Below, in pieces: positions 1-10,745 of a DNA stretch of 64,000 nt (its first letter is position 1; each line of letters begins with the position of its first letter). The DNA comes from Sapria himalayana (lineage: Eukaryota; Streptophyta; Magnoliopsida; Malpighiales; Rafflesiaceae). The translations under genes were made by a program, and so were the position numbers. The stretch is from contig JAREIK010002272.1 of assembly GCA_029783825.1 (NCBI GenBank), positions 152,400 to 216,399 on the forward strand, given 5' to 3'. The notes under the pieces were generated by a model, which made no database searches, was not told the origin of the DNA, and saw only the letters and a program-made list of their open reading frames with translations.

Positions 1-103
1 TTGTCCTAATAGTCCAATAATTATAATCTCTGGATGGTATTAATACTTTTGTTAAATTTTTTTATCATTTGTTTTTTTATGAATTAATAAAAAGATATTC
101 TAG

Positions 104-763
104 GCTGGAGAATTGGGTCGAGATCCAAATTTTATAAGATTTTCAAAAAGATGCATGTGAAGAAAGTGGATGGTTAGTATGTTGACAATAATTCTTAGAT
201 GATTGTAGTAAGAAATTGTTATATTAATTAGAATTTATAAAACTACATTACATTATCAAAATTATTTTGAATGCAAAATATTTATATTTTTTTGTAAATC
301 TAGAATAGTGTCTATCTCTATTTTATCTCAAGACCTAATGGAGGAACATGTGATAGCTGCTCATCAACAAGTTGAGGGTTCTATGGATCTTCAACCAAAT
401 GACTATGATCCTATTTATTTGGAGACAATTGGGGGTCGAAAGAAGCAGCGAGTGTATGGAATCGGCTCTAAGGGAGTGGCATTTTGTTGTAGTTGTCGTG
501 CTTCTAATTTATATGCATTAGTAATGGTGGAAGAGGCGATCGAACAACAAGCATTGGAAACAAATGAACGTATTGTAGATATGGAGGCCGACATGAAAAA
601 GAAAGATGAGCAGATAACTAAATTGATGGAAGAAATGCAAGAAAATAAAGAAATTAAAAAAGCAATACAACAACATATGTCCTATATGGAGTCACAGTTA
701 GCGGCTTTGGCACATCAGATAGCATTTCGAGATCCAGCTGTAAATCCTCACAGGAGAGGCTAG
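104..763 (+). pseudogene. Ptta/En/Spm-like transposase (PF03004 type), C-terminal exons
   Basis: Two exon-like blocks survive. The first (about 104-205) reads WRIGSRSKFYKIFKKMHVKK then VDG, and is broken by two in-frame TAG codons. It matches the part of plant Ptta/En/Spm transposases with a THxKKDG-like motif. The second (304-763) follows a TATTTTTTTGTAAATCTAG acceptor and is open for about 150 codons to TAG at 761-763. It holds LSQDLMEEHVIAAHQQVEGS, the family hallmark RVYGIGSKG, and then an acidic and basic coiled coil of about 60 residues. The same exons recur on the minus strand near 17.0, 31.7 and 62.0 kb. The family normally encodes a DNA-binding co-transposase next to TNP2. The stops make this copy non-functional. 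Confidence 0.8.
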
Positions 764-1133
764 CATTCCATACAACTTATGAGGATGATTGAGTATGAGT
801 ATTATTTCTGTAATATTATTTATTTTTGTCTGTGTAGTAAATAATTATGATATTTTTTTTTGCAGGCTTCAATTTTTTTTATTCTGGTTTTGTTCTTTGC
901 TTTTCCGATATACCAAATAATGAATCTTTGTAGGACACATTATGCGAGAGAAAAGAAAAAATACTGATTCAAAGGATTCAGACATTACCATGGTCCTTCT
1001 AATGCATGTATCTCATATTTACCGATTTCAGCTTTATAAAAAAGATGGCTAACTTTTCTTATCTTTATTATTCTAAAATATTTTATTTTTGCACTCTCTT
1101 AATCTCTAAACATAATTGTTGGACATCTTTTGG
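764..1133 (+). other. Conserved 3' flank of the Ptta-like gene
   Basis: This is an AT-rich non-coding stretch after the transposase stop. The same sequence, including a block around TGAATCTTTGTAGGACA, recurs in reverse orientation beyond the corresponding gene relics near 16.3-16.6 kb and 31.0-31.3 kb. It therefore belongs to the element's 3' untranslated or intronic region and not to host flank. Confidence 0.6.
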
Positions 1134-1272
1134 ATTTTTGTTAAAGCTGTATGATAATCAACTTTAATTTGTGTTTGTTCATGTCTATAATATTTGTTTT
1201 TATATATTTGTGAAAATGTTTTTGTGTCTCTGAATTTTTAGGGTAGATTTTTAGCCTATTATAGGTATGTAA

Positions 1273-1485
1273 AAGTCTATTTTCAGCAGCGGCAGCGGCG
1301 GCGGCAGCAACATCAACAGTGACAGTAGCAGTGGCGGTGGCAGCTATGGCAACAATGGTAGCAATGGTAGTAGTAGTGGCATCAGCAGTGGTAGTGGTAG
1401 AGATAACGACAGCAGTGGAAGGTGCGGCAGGAGTAACCGGAGCAGCACCAACGACAACAAATGCGGTATATACATATGTATATAG
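1273..1485 (+). other. Gly/Ser/Asn-rich open stretch in module copy 1
   Basis: The plus-strand frame is open for about 70 codons and reads SSGSGGGSNINSDSSSGGG and similar. It has no ATG at its start but follows CTATTTTCAG, which resembles a splice acceptor. It ends at TAG 1483-1485 inside the palindromic TA-rich block. It could be a low-complexity exon tail of the transposase or simply a trinucleotide repeat that happens to stay open. I see no conserved domain. Confidence 0.35.
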
Positions 1486-2209
1486 TCAATATATACGTAC
1501 ATATAATACTACAATAATTTATGTACATATATATTGAGTATATATAAGTACTCAGTATATATGTATGCATAATACTCCAGTTTATATGTACAAATACTAT
1601 AGTAATATATGTACAAGTGAAATCCTAGTATATATATACATAATTACTACAATAATATTTATTTATCAAAACATAGTTTTTTTTATTTATTCTAATTTGA
1701 TTTGGTGGTTTTAATTTCGTACAGATTTGGTACCGCATTGTTTCCCATACGAAGCTTGTATAAGTGAAGACATATTTCAACAAACTGGTGCACCGTGACT
1801 CGGACAGCATTTTCGTAGTGGAAAGTTGGTGATTGGAGAAGCAGAGGGAGAGAAAGCAACGAAAATGCATTGATAGATTATACTTTATGCATAGTCGGTA
1901 GATACATTGATTAATAAGGTGTAATATTTTTTATTATTTTATTGTTTTAGTTATTTAAAATATTATATTAGAATAAGTTATTAAATAATTTTTTTGTTTA
2001 ATTAAAAATTTTCATTTATAGTATCTGTTTTTATTAAATTTAATTTAAAAATATTAAATTATTTAATTAAATTTTTGTTGAAACTATATGACGATCAACT
2101 ATAATTTTTGTTTGTTCATGTCTATAATAACTATTTTTATATATCAGTTAATATGTTTGCATTTTTCTAAATTTTTTGGGTAGAGTTTTAGCCTATTATT
2201 TGTATGTAA

Positions 2210-2593
2210 AAGCCGATTATCAGTAGTGGTAGCCATGGCAGCGATAGTAGTCGCGGCAGTGATGGTAGTGGCGCCAATGGTGCCAGAAGCTGTAGTGGCA
2301 GTAGCGGTAGCAGCAGAGGTGGCAGTGGTAGTGGTGGCTTCGGCAGTGGCAGCAGCGGTAGCAGCCTTGGCAGCAGCAGCAATGATGGTAGTGGCTATAG
2401 CGGAGGCAACAGAGAAAGTAGAGAAAGCAGTGGCATCAGCATTAGAGGCAGAGGTGGTAGCGGCAGTGGCGGTAGTGGTGGTAGTGGTAGTGGTAGTGGT
2501 GGTAGTGGCAGTGACAGTAGTGGCTGCAGTAGCAGTAGGGGAAGCAGCCGCGGTAGCAGCGGCAGCACCGCAATAGCAGCGGCAGCACCGTAG
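2210..2593 (+). other. Gly/Ser-rich open stretch in module copy 2
   Basis: The plus-strand frame is open for about 127 codons, from after a TAA at 2207-2209 to TAG at 2591-2593. It reads mainly Ser and Gly with occasional Arg, Asp and Asn (for example RGGSGSGGSGGSGSGSGGSG). It has no start codon, but a TTATCAG junction lies at the position that is TTTTCAG in copy 1. Other frames of the same tract read as Ala/Val-rich or Thr/Ala-rich strings and are less gene-like. Keeping the Gly/Ser frame open over this length could be selection in the past or a simple effect of the GGY.AGY repeat. Confidence 0.35.
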
Positions 2594-3329
2594 TAGCAGC
2601 GGCAGCACCGCAGTAGCGGTAGCACCTGCACCGGTGATAGCACCGGCAACAGCCGCAGCAGGACTGACAAGGGTGGCAGTAACGGCGAAAGCAGCAGGAA
2701 CGACAACAAATGTAGTATATACATATGTATATAGTCACTATATATGTAAATATAACTTTGTAGTATTTTATGTACATATATACTGAGTATATATGTACTT
2801 GGTATATATGTACATATAATACTATAATTTATATGTACAAATACTGTAGTAATATATGTACGAGTGAAATGCTAGTATATATGTATATTTTGCTGTAGTA
2901 ATATATATTTAACAAAACAGTTTTTTTTTAATTTATTTTGATTTGATTTAGTGGTTTAAATTTCTTAAAGATGTGGTACTGCATTGTTCCCATTCGAAGC
3001 TTGTATAAGTGAATGTATTTTTCAACAGACATGATGCACCGTGGTCCAGACACCTTTTTCACAGTAGAAAGTTGGTGATCGGAGGAGTAGGGGGATATAA
3101 AGCAATGTCAATGCATTGATAGATTATATTTTATACACATTCAGTAGATACATTGATTAATAAGATGTAATATAATTTTTGTTATTAATTTTAGTTATTT
3201 AAAATATTGTATTAGAATAATTTATAAAATAATTTTTTTTTATTTTTTAATTTTCATTTATAGTTTCTATTTTTATTAAATTTAATATAAAAATATTAAA
3301 TTATTTAATAAAATTTTAGTTTAAGATGT

Positions 3330-3778
3330 ATTGGGAAGAGCGACAGCATCAGAGGCAATGGCAACGGCTGCACCGGAAGTAGCGGCGGTCGTGGCCGTAG
3401 TAGTTGTTACATCGGAAGCACTGGCAGCATCGGAAGCAGTGGCAACACCGAAAACAGCAGTAGCACCGAAAGTAGTGGCAGTAATGGCCAGGGTGGCAAT
3501 GGCAGCGGCGGCGGTGGTAGTGGTGGTAGTAGCTACGGAAGCGATAGTTGCAGCATGCAGCGGCAATGGTAGCTGCAACATGCAGTGGCAGCACCGGTAG
3601 CGGTGGAGGCAGTCATCGTAGCAGCTTGTGGCAGCAGTGGCCAGCGGCGGTAGTGGCCAGCGGTGGTAGTAAAGGCGGCATCGGCAACGGCGACAGTAGT
3701 ATTGGTATTGATAGTGACAGTGACAATGGTAGCAGCGGCAGGAGTAGCAACGGGAGCAGTAGCAACAACACCAAATGA
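3330..3778 (+). repeat. Trinucleotide tract of module copy 3
   Basis: This is a degenerate GGY/AGY/GCA tract with no single long Gly/Ser frame. The Gly/Ser reading is open only from about 3548 to the stop near 3778, ending SGRSSNGSSSNNTK. It ends with the same AACAACACCAAATG-like block as the other copies. It looks like a decayed version of copies 1 and 2. Confidence 0.6.
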
Positions 3779-4429
3779 GTATATATGTACGAATAAAGTC
3801 AATATATACGTACATAAAATACTACAGTATTTTATGTATGTATATACTAAGTATATTTGTACTCACTTTATATACACATATAATACTACTATTTTTATGT
3901 ACATATACTGCAGTAATATATGTACGAGTGAAATGCTAGTATATATTTACATATATACTACGGGATTATATATGTATCAAAACATAACTTTTTTTTTAAA
4001 ATTTGAATGAGTGGTTTAAATTTCTTACAGATATGATACCGTATTATTCCTCATACAAAACTTCTATAAGTGATGAGATTTTTCACTAGACATTATGTGC
4101 CGCAACTCGGACAGCTTTTTCATAGTAGAAAAATGATGATCGGAGGAGTAGAGGGAGAGAAATCATTGTCAATGAATGAATATATTATACTTTATGCACT
4201 ATCGGTAGATACATTGATGAATAAGATGAAATAAAATTTTGTTATTTTTTTGTTTCAATTCTGTAAAATATTGAATTAGAATAGGATATTAAATGTTTTT
4301 ATTTTTTGTTTATTATAAAATATTTATCATTTCAATTTTTATTCAAATTAATATAAAAATATTAAATTATTTAATTAAAAATTTTAAAATAATTTATATT
4401 CTGAATTTAATTTTGAAATTAAAATATCT

Positions 4430-4889
4430 ATCGAAAATTACCTTGCTAAATTAGCAAGGGAAAAATCCCTTGCTAATTTATCTAGGGAATTTTCCCTAGC
4501 ATATTTAGCCAGGGAAATATTAAAATTAGCAATGAATTTTTCGTCGCTAAATTTATATGGCTAGGGACTATATCCTTCGCTAAAATTTATAGACTAGCAT
4601 TTTAGCTAGGGAATCATTCGTCATTATTTTCATTTGGCGACAGAAAATCACATTTATCTTGTTAATTTAGCTTGGGAATTTGTCTTTTTTAGCAAGGGAT
4701 TTTTTTCGTCGCTGACAATTTAGCTAGGTACACTTTGTGTCGCTAAATTTTTGCAAGAAGCACTTTAGAAAGGGAACCGATCCATCGGTAATCCGCCACT
4801 ACTAAAAATTTTCTGACCACTACTAAAAATAGAAAATTCCTATTTAGCTAGGTAATTGTCCCTAGCTATATAGGATTTTTCTTGTATTG
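4430..4889 (+). repeat. Subterminal repeat region of CACTA-1 (CCCTAGC motif)
   Basis: Many copies of TTGCTAATTT, CCCTAGC, GCTAGGGAA and TCGCTAAATTT-like motifs occur in both orientations over about 450 bases, up to the inverted terminal repeat. In En/Spm elements, arrays of short subterminal motifs bind the element's own DNA-binding protein. That role is inferred here. Two CACTACTAAAAAT tips at 4797 and 4818 lie inside it. Confidence 0.7.
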
Positions 4890-5019
4890 ATAGATAGATA
4901 GATAGTTAGATAGACAAATAGACTGATAAACTAATAGATAGATAGGCAAGTAGATAGATAGAAAAATAGAAATATTGATATATATATATATAGAATGATA
5001 GAATGAAAAACAGATAGAT
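4890..5019. repeat. Degenerate GATA island between two CACTA elements
   Basis: About 130 bases of GATA/GACA-type repeat with a short TA tract. It is bounded on the left by the last base of CACTA-1 and on the right by the CACTACTAAAA tip of CACTA-A. It reads as a remnant of the same satellite seen on a larger scale from 10.7 kb. Confidence 0.85.
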
Positions 5020-5030
5020 CACTACTAAAA
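5017..5030 (+). repeat. CACTA-A left target duplication and inverted repeat tip
   Basis: GAT is followed by CACTACTAAAA. The 11-base tip is matched exactly in reverse at 10735-10745. Confidence 0.85.
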
Positions 5031-5860
5031 AGTATGATAATACCGAAAAAAATACCGAACGAAAATTTGGTCTGTAATTGTTGTCCAAAACACGACCAGT
5101 TAGCGACAAAAAAAATGATATCGAACAAAAATAAATTTTCCGACCAAGGACCAACCATAATTACCGACTAAATATTTTTGGTCACGAATCGATTTGTAGA
5201 GTGGTTATTAAATAAATTACCAACTATTTAACGACCTTTCATTATAATTGGTTGGTATAGTATTTTTTCAAATTATTTATAACTTCATACTTACCAACCA
5301 ATTACCAATCAATTATCAACCATATATATAGGTCAGTTATTACTGACCAGTTCACGGCCTATTTAGAGATCCTAAGTGGCGCATCGAATAAAAATATTTC
5401 CGACCAAATTTTAGACCAACTACCGACCATTATTACCGATCAAATATAATTGGTCGAAAATATGGTCTGTAAATTAGGAGGTAATTAGCAAAAAACATTC
5501 CCAAAAGATTATGAATCATTTAACGACCAAAAATATATAACCATTAAAAATGGTCAGTATAGTGGTTATCCAATATATTTATAAGGTCGTAATTACCGAC
5601 CAAATTACCGAACAAATATATAATTCATTATTTATTGACCTTTTCACGACCAAATACCGATCAATCATACCGAGCAAATATTTTTGGCTGGAAATTGGTC
5701 AGTAAATTAGGATGGATATAGCGAATAGAAATTTCTAACAAATTACCGACTATTTAATAACCACAAACATATTACCATTAAAATTGGTCTATAAAGTAGA
5801 CTTCCAAATACTTATAGATTTTTTCTGATCGGCCATTTACCGACCATAATTTTGGACGGT
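5031..5860 (+). repeat. Left subterminal repeats of CACTA-A (ACCGAC motif)
   Basis: A dense series of ACCGAC, ACCGACCA, TTGGTCGG and TGGTCTGTAA-like motifs occurs in both orientations over about 800 bases. No coding potential is visible. By analogy with En/Spm these would be co-transposase binding sites, and they differ from the CCCTAGC motif used by the other CACTA copies here. Confidence 0.7.
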
Positions 5861-6300
5861 AATTCATTGATTTAATTTTTTGATTTGAAAATTATTTGCT
5901 AAGTGATTAAAACCTAAAATCATCGAAACTCCGTAGTTTTTTCGAATCAAAGCCGACTGTAAGCATGAAATTGAAAAAATTTGATCTTTCTTCTGAGTCC
6001 AGGTAAGTTTTTCTCTATTCGTCTCCTTCAAATTGCTTATACACATCTCCGTTTCTTTGAATTATATATAGACAATTGAAATTTCATTTTTTCAGTATTT
6101 TCGGGTATTAGATTTTTTTTCTCCTCCTAATATCTTAATTTTTTCTTAAATTTTATTTAACCTAATATTATTTTGATTCGACACAATTAATTAAACTATA
6201 ATTTTTCATTTTTAAAAATTTATTCATCTACTATTTATATTTTTAGGGTTTTAGTGATTTTGATTTCAATTACATGATGTTTGCATCCAAATAATCTTAA
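5861..6300 (+). other. 5'-UTR-like segment of CACTA-A with splice donor
   Basis: This stretch is less AT-rich than what follows and holds no long plus-strand frame. TCCAG/GTAAGTTTTT near 6001 is a good plant splice donor, and an acceptor TTATAATTGCAG lies at 8771-8782 before the coding remnant. I infer a non-coding first exon followed by an intron of about 2.8 kb. Confidence 0.4.
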
Positions 6301-8640
6301 TGTTAATAGTTTATATTTATATAATCATATGACGTTATGTATAAATGTCAATACTTTAATATATATATAATGATTTATGTTAAATCAAAATTTTATTTAA
6401 CGTTAATCTTAAATGTTTATCACTGTATATATAAACTTTTATACATTTATATAATCGTATGTTATTATGTATGAATGTCTATACTTTAAATATAAACGTA
6501 TTACATTATAAATACATATTGATAAGTTTATATAAACATATAATGTTATATATAAATATTTATACATATGTTTTAATATTTATAAATATCTATACAAAAT
6601 TTACATTAACCTATCCATATATATATTTTTTTATATAACAATTATATAATATTAAATGATTATACAATTTTGTAAATATTTATATTGCATATTTTTTTAT
6701 ATAAATATAGAATATTTATAATATTTATAAAAATGTGATAAATATACTATATATTATTTATAAAAGTGTTACATATAAATATAATAATATTTAAGTAACA
6801 TTTATAAAAATATTTTATTCACAAATATTATATAGATACACGTGTTTAATTATATAATCATATGTCATTTTATATAAAAATATTTATAACTATATTTATA
6901 ATAAAGTAAACTATTTTTATAACTATATTTATAACTTTGTATAACTAATTTATAACTATATAATAATGTATAACTATATGTATAATTCTATATAATTATA
7001 TTTCTAAAAATATATATTATATGCATACTAATATATAATTATATATTATTATATTTTACTAAATGTATACCTATAAAAATATTAATTATAATTATATCTT
7101 TAACTACATACATATTTATAACTATATGTGTATATCTTTATATAAATATTTGTATAAATATGTAACACTTTATATAATTAAATATAACTATATTAAAACT
7201 ATATATACATATATGTATTCATATAATTAAATTAAAATATTTGTTTATAACATTGTATATATTTATGTATAACTACTTATCATTACTTATATAAATATAT
7301 CTATATATAACTATTTCTTTAATTATATATAACTATTTATAATTATCTATATTATATGAATACAACTATATAATTATAAATAATTGTATCTTACTATATG
7401 TATAACTATAAAAGCTTTATACATATTAATATTTAAATATATACTTCACAACTTATATTTAATATATATTTGTATATATTAGTATATGAAAAAGTATTTT
7501 ACTATATCTATACCTATACATATATATATGTATAAATATATAAATTTAAATGAACAAATATATAAATCTACATGTATAAATATATGTTTAACTATATGTA
7601 TAACTATATGTATAACAACATATAACTATATTTATAATTACATGTATAACACCATACAACATTATGTTAAACTATATGTGTATAACTATATATAAATATA
7701 TGTGTAACTAAATAAATGCCAATATAATTATATATAAATATATTTGCAACTATATATACATATATGTATTAATATAATTAAAGCAAAATATTTCTTTATA
7801 ACGTTGTTTATATTTATGTATAACTACTTATAACTACTTGTATGAATAAAACTATATATAAATATATGTTTAATTATATATAACTATTTATAACTATATA
7901 TATTATATGTGAAATAATATATAGCTATAAATAATTATATCTTACTATATCTATAATTTTAAAGGTTATATGCATAATTATATTTAAATAATAAATTTAC
8001 AGCTTATATTTATTATATATTTGTATATAGTAGTATATAAAAAAGTATTTTACTATATCTATACCTATTCATTACTATATTTATAAATATATAAAATTAA
8101 ATGAACAAATATATAAACCTACATCTATAAATATACATTTAACTATTTTTGTAACTATATGTATAACCACACGTAACTATATTTATAATTACATGTATAA
8201 CAACACACAACATTATTTTAAACTATATGTGTATAACTATATAAAAATATTTGTATATCTAAATAAATGTCTATATAATTATATATAACTATATTTGGAA
8301 CTATATATACACATATATGTTAACATACTTAATGCAAAATATTTTTTTATAACGTTGTTTATATTTATGTATAACTACTTATAACTACTTGAATGAATAT
8401 ATCTATATATAACTATATGTTTAATTATATATAACTATTTATAACTATATATATTATATGTAAAATAATATATAACAATAAATAATTGTATCTTAGGATA
8501 TGCATAGTTTAAAAGTTTTATGCATAATTATTTTTAAATATTAAATTTATAGCTTATATTTAATATATATTTGTGTAAATTAGTATATAAAAAAGTATTT
8601 TACTATATCAATACATATACATATTTGATATAAACCTAAT
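6300..8640 (+). repeat. AT-rich intron-like region with about 550-base tandem units
   Basis: This is extremely AT-rich DNA made of TATAACTATATG-like words. At a larger scale, three related units start near 7229, 7789 and 8340. Each runs from a TTTATAAC(A/G)TTGT block to AGTATTTTACTATATC, giving a period of 550-560 bases. A homologous region lies in reverse orientation in CACTA-D (about 42.95-44.97 kb), in the same place relative to the element. No gene is seen. Confidence 0.8.
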
Positions 8641-8782
8641 GGACATATTTGGAAATCATCATAGATAAGGACTAAACGATGATTTGGAGAGAATTTACGG
8701 TAAATATTACTACCTAAAAATTTTTACATCTTTTATTTATTCTTTTGTTGGCTGATTAAAAATTATTTATTTATAATTGCAG

Positions 8783-9996
8783 AAAGTTTACAGGTGGACA
8801 CAGTGAATGGAGGTAGTCAAAAGTGTGTTATACAAGCATACTGTCAATTGGATAAGGACACCGTGTACGATATCAAAGATAAATGGCTGAAGAAGAAAGA
8901 AAAAGATTCGAGTGTCCCGGATCATGTTTTCAAGGAATGGCGGAGTAGTTGGAAAGATCCGGATTATATGAAGAGGTGTGATAAACAGAGGGGCAATCAT
9001 AGCTCAAAGTAGTCTCGTGAGGGTAGTGGCATGTCTACACACACTTGTAGATCTCGCTCTATAAGTGAGCATGAATGGACATTGGTATTATTTCTATTTA
9101 TACTTTTTATGTTTATTACTTTGTGAAATGTATTCAATTATGCATAATCTTCAATTTTCATAAAGAAAATTTTTTTCAATCGAATTAACGTATGTATTGT
9201 GTGTAATTATAGACACACAAAGAGGGTAAGAAGCCCAATGTTCCTTGCTTATCCAGATATACGCACACAAAGGCTCATGATGATCAGACTTTCATTGATC
9301 ATAGAACTCATGCAGCAAATGTATATTTCATTAAAAAAATTAACTTTTTTTGTTTGAATTTAAATTCAAATACTTTTCGTACATTTTTAATAGGCTAGAT
9401 ATGAGGACATATTAGCTGCTGTGACTCAAGTGTATTCCTAGTCTACTTTAGGTTCATGTGATGGTGCAACAGGTAGTTCTCATTTATCAGCTCCACCAGT
9501 TGATACGAATTAGATTTGGTATACGGCTATTGATGGCAATGAGAATATGCCCATCAATGGTGTCGGTTTTTCGACATCATCATTCTACTCACATAGATGA
9601 CCAAATTATGAAGCTGAATTTTCAGGACCAGTTTCAAATTTTTTCTCGATGATGGAAGAATTTCAGGACGTGATGCGAAATACGATATAGTATCTATTGG
9701 TCGATACAGAGTGATGCATGATTGACTATGAGGATGATAGAGATGAGTTGCATATGCATTTTGACTGCCTTACAAAGAAGTTTCAAGGAGGACTCCAGTT
9801 CAATGCTAATTATCTACCTCGAATTGTCCGACGTAATGCTCCAGCTATGGCATCTACTCCATTACCTATAGCAAGACCTGCAGCAACTGCATCAGGACTA
9901 GCAGTAGTAGATATCTCTAACACAGTACTCGCCATCTCACCGTGTGGACCAGAAATGTCACCGCATAATGATTTTGAAACTATGTTGGATGATTGA
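8783..9996 (+). pseudogene. Ptta/En/Spm-like transposase of CACTA-A, decayed
   Basis: Exon-like blocks follow AG acceptors. The first (8783-9012) reads KDKWLKKKEKDSSVPDHVFK, then WRSSWKDPDYMKRCDKQR, matching the family's WxxxWxxPEFKxxSxxNR region. A TAG stop interrupts it at 9010, after which the family's Gly/Ser step continues (SREGSGMSTHT). The next block (about 9213-9320) reads KEGKKPNVPCLSRYTHTKAH and DQTFIDHRTHAAN, the THxRxDxTFVD-type motif. A third (from 9393) begins ARYEDILAAVTQVYS and hits a stop. The last open block (9718-9996, 92 residues) ends ETMLDD. The fold is recognisable, the gene is not functional, and it belongs to a different subfamily from the minus-strand copies. Confidence 0.75.
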
Positions 9997-10240
9997 GTCT
10001 ATTACACACATTTTTTCAATACCTTAAACTTTGATTTTGGATTTAATTTTTTTATTTTTCTCTTGATGTATTTAATATGTATATGCAGTATATATAGTAG
10101 TTCGCTGGAGTTAATTGGATTTCTTTTGTTGTGTTATCTATAAATGTTTCTACAGCAACTGCATCAAATTGGTTGTTTTTTGGATTTTTTTTGAGTTTTA
10201 TGTTCTAGTTTCTGCAGAAACTACCGCAAAACTACAAAAA
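9997..10240 (+). other. 3' flank of the CACTA-A gene
   Basis: An AT-rich non-coding stretch between the last transposase block and the right subterminal repeats. I see nothing specific beyond a short duplicated CAGCAACTGCATCA word also present in the gene at about 9880. Confidence 0.4.
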
Positions 10241-10745
10241 ATAAAATTTCGGTCGGTAATTACCGACCGAATTGCGACCAAACTGAGCAAAATTTTTAAA
10301 TATCAATAGTCGGTAAAATGTCATCAAATGGTCGGTAATACTTTTGGAGATCAATTATCGACCAATGATTTTAAAAGATTTTAGTCAGTTTTTGGTAGCA
10401 ATTATTTCAATAATTTTCGACTATTTTGAGACCATTTACCGACCAAGTGCTTTAGGTCGAAAAATGGTTGGAATTTAGTTGATAATTATTTTTCATTGAA
10501 TGGTCTGTAAATGGTCATTAATTACTGACCATTTGGGGACCATATACTGACCTAATTATTTTAGTCAGAAAATTGTCGGAAAATAGTAGATAATTGTTTG
10601 TCGGTAGAGGGTCGGTAAATGGTTGATAATTTACCGGCTGATTAATTTTTTTTGTTGGTAAATGGTTGGTATTTGGGTTACCGACCAAAAAACACCTAAT
10701 TACCGACCAAATAATTGCTTGGTAATTCGGTGAATTTTAGTAGTG
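10241..10745 (+). repeat. Right subterminal repeats and tip of CACTA-A
   Basis: About 500 bases with many GGTCGGTAA, TTACCGACC and ACCGACCAAAT motifs in both orientations, ending in TTTTAGTAGTG. It is the mirror of the left subterminal region and shares its motif type. Confidence 0.75.

Larger units (their letters stand above)
1134..4385 (+). repeat. Threefold tandem module (about 0.94-1.24 kb each)
   Basis: Three successive copies run at roughly 1134-2072, 2073-3311 and 3312-4385. Copies 1 and 2 begin with a shared block (TTTGTTCATGTCTATAATA and a GGGTAGA.TTTTAGCCTATTA segment); copy 3 lacks it. Each copy then has a purine-rich GGY/AGY trinucleotide tract, a block of TATATGTACATA-like palindromic repeats, and a conserved block around GAAGCTTGTATAAGTGA and GTAGATACATTGAT. 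Each ends in an AT-rich spacer with TAAAAATATTAAATTATTTAA. The conserved block also occurs in reverse in CACTA-B (about 14.6-14.8 kb) and partly in CACTA-C (about 25.1 kb), so it is a normal part of the 3' region of these elements that was triplicated here. Confidence 0.8.
1..4889 (+). mobile_element. CACTA-1: right part of a CACTA (En/Spm) element
   Basis: The left part lies outside the window. The right terminus reads GGATTTTTCTTGTATTG, the reverse complement of a CACTACAAGAAAAATCC-type inverted repeat with one change in the CACTA tip. About 450 bases inside it carry many copies of short subterminal motifs such as CCCTAGC and GCTAGGGAA in both orientations. The transposase remnant near the left edge is on the plus strand, so this is the 3' end of the element. 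Between the coding remnant and the end lies a threefold tandem module with trinucleotide tracts. GATA repeat begins directly after the terminus. CACTA assignment is firm; element length is unknown. Confidence 0.85.
5020..10745 (+). mobile_element. CACTA-A: CACTA element with both ends, 5726 bases
   Basis: The left tip is CACTACTAAAA at 5020 and the right tip is its exact reverse complement TTTTAGTAGTG ending at 10745. Both flanks are GAT (5017-5019 and 10746-10748), which fits the 3-base target duplication of CACTA elements, although GAT is common in the surrounding repeat. Subterminal regions carry repeated ACCGACCAAAT/TTGGTCGGTAA motifs. Inside are a 5'-UTR-like segment ending in a splice donor (CAG/GTAAGT near 6001), a long AT-rich intron-like region with about 550-base tandem units, and a decayed Ptta-like gene on the plus strand. 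There is no TNP2 gene, so it is non-autonomous. Confidence 0.9.

Noticed and set aside
2144..2777. Thr/Ala-rich and Leu/Pro-rich minus-strand frames over the trinucleotide tracts, also at 3.3-3.8 kb
   Set aside because: They are alternative readings of the same GGY/AGY repeat in several frames at once, without splice or start support.
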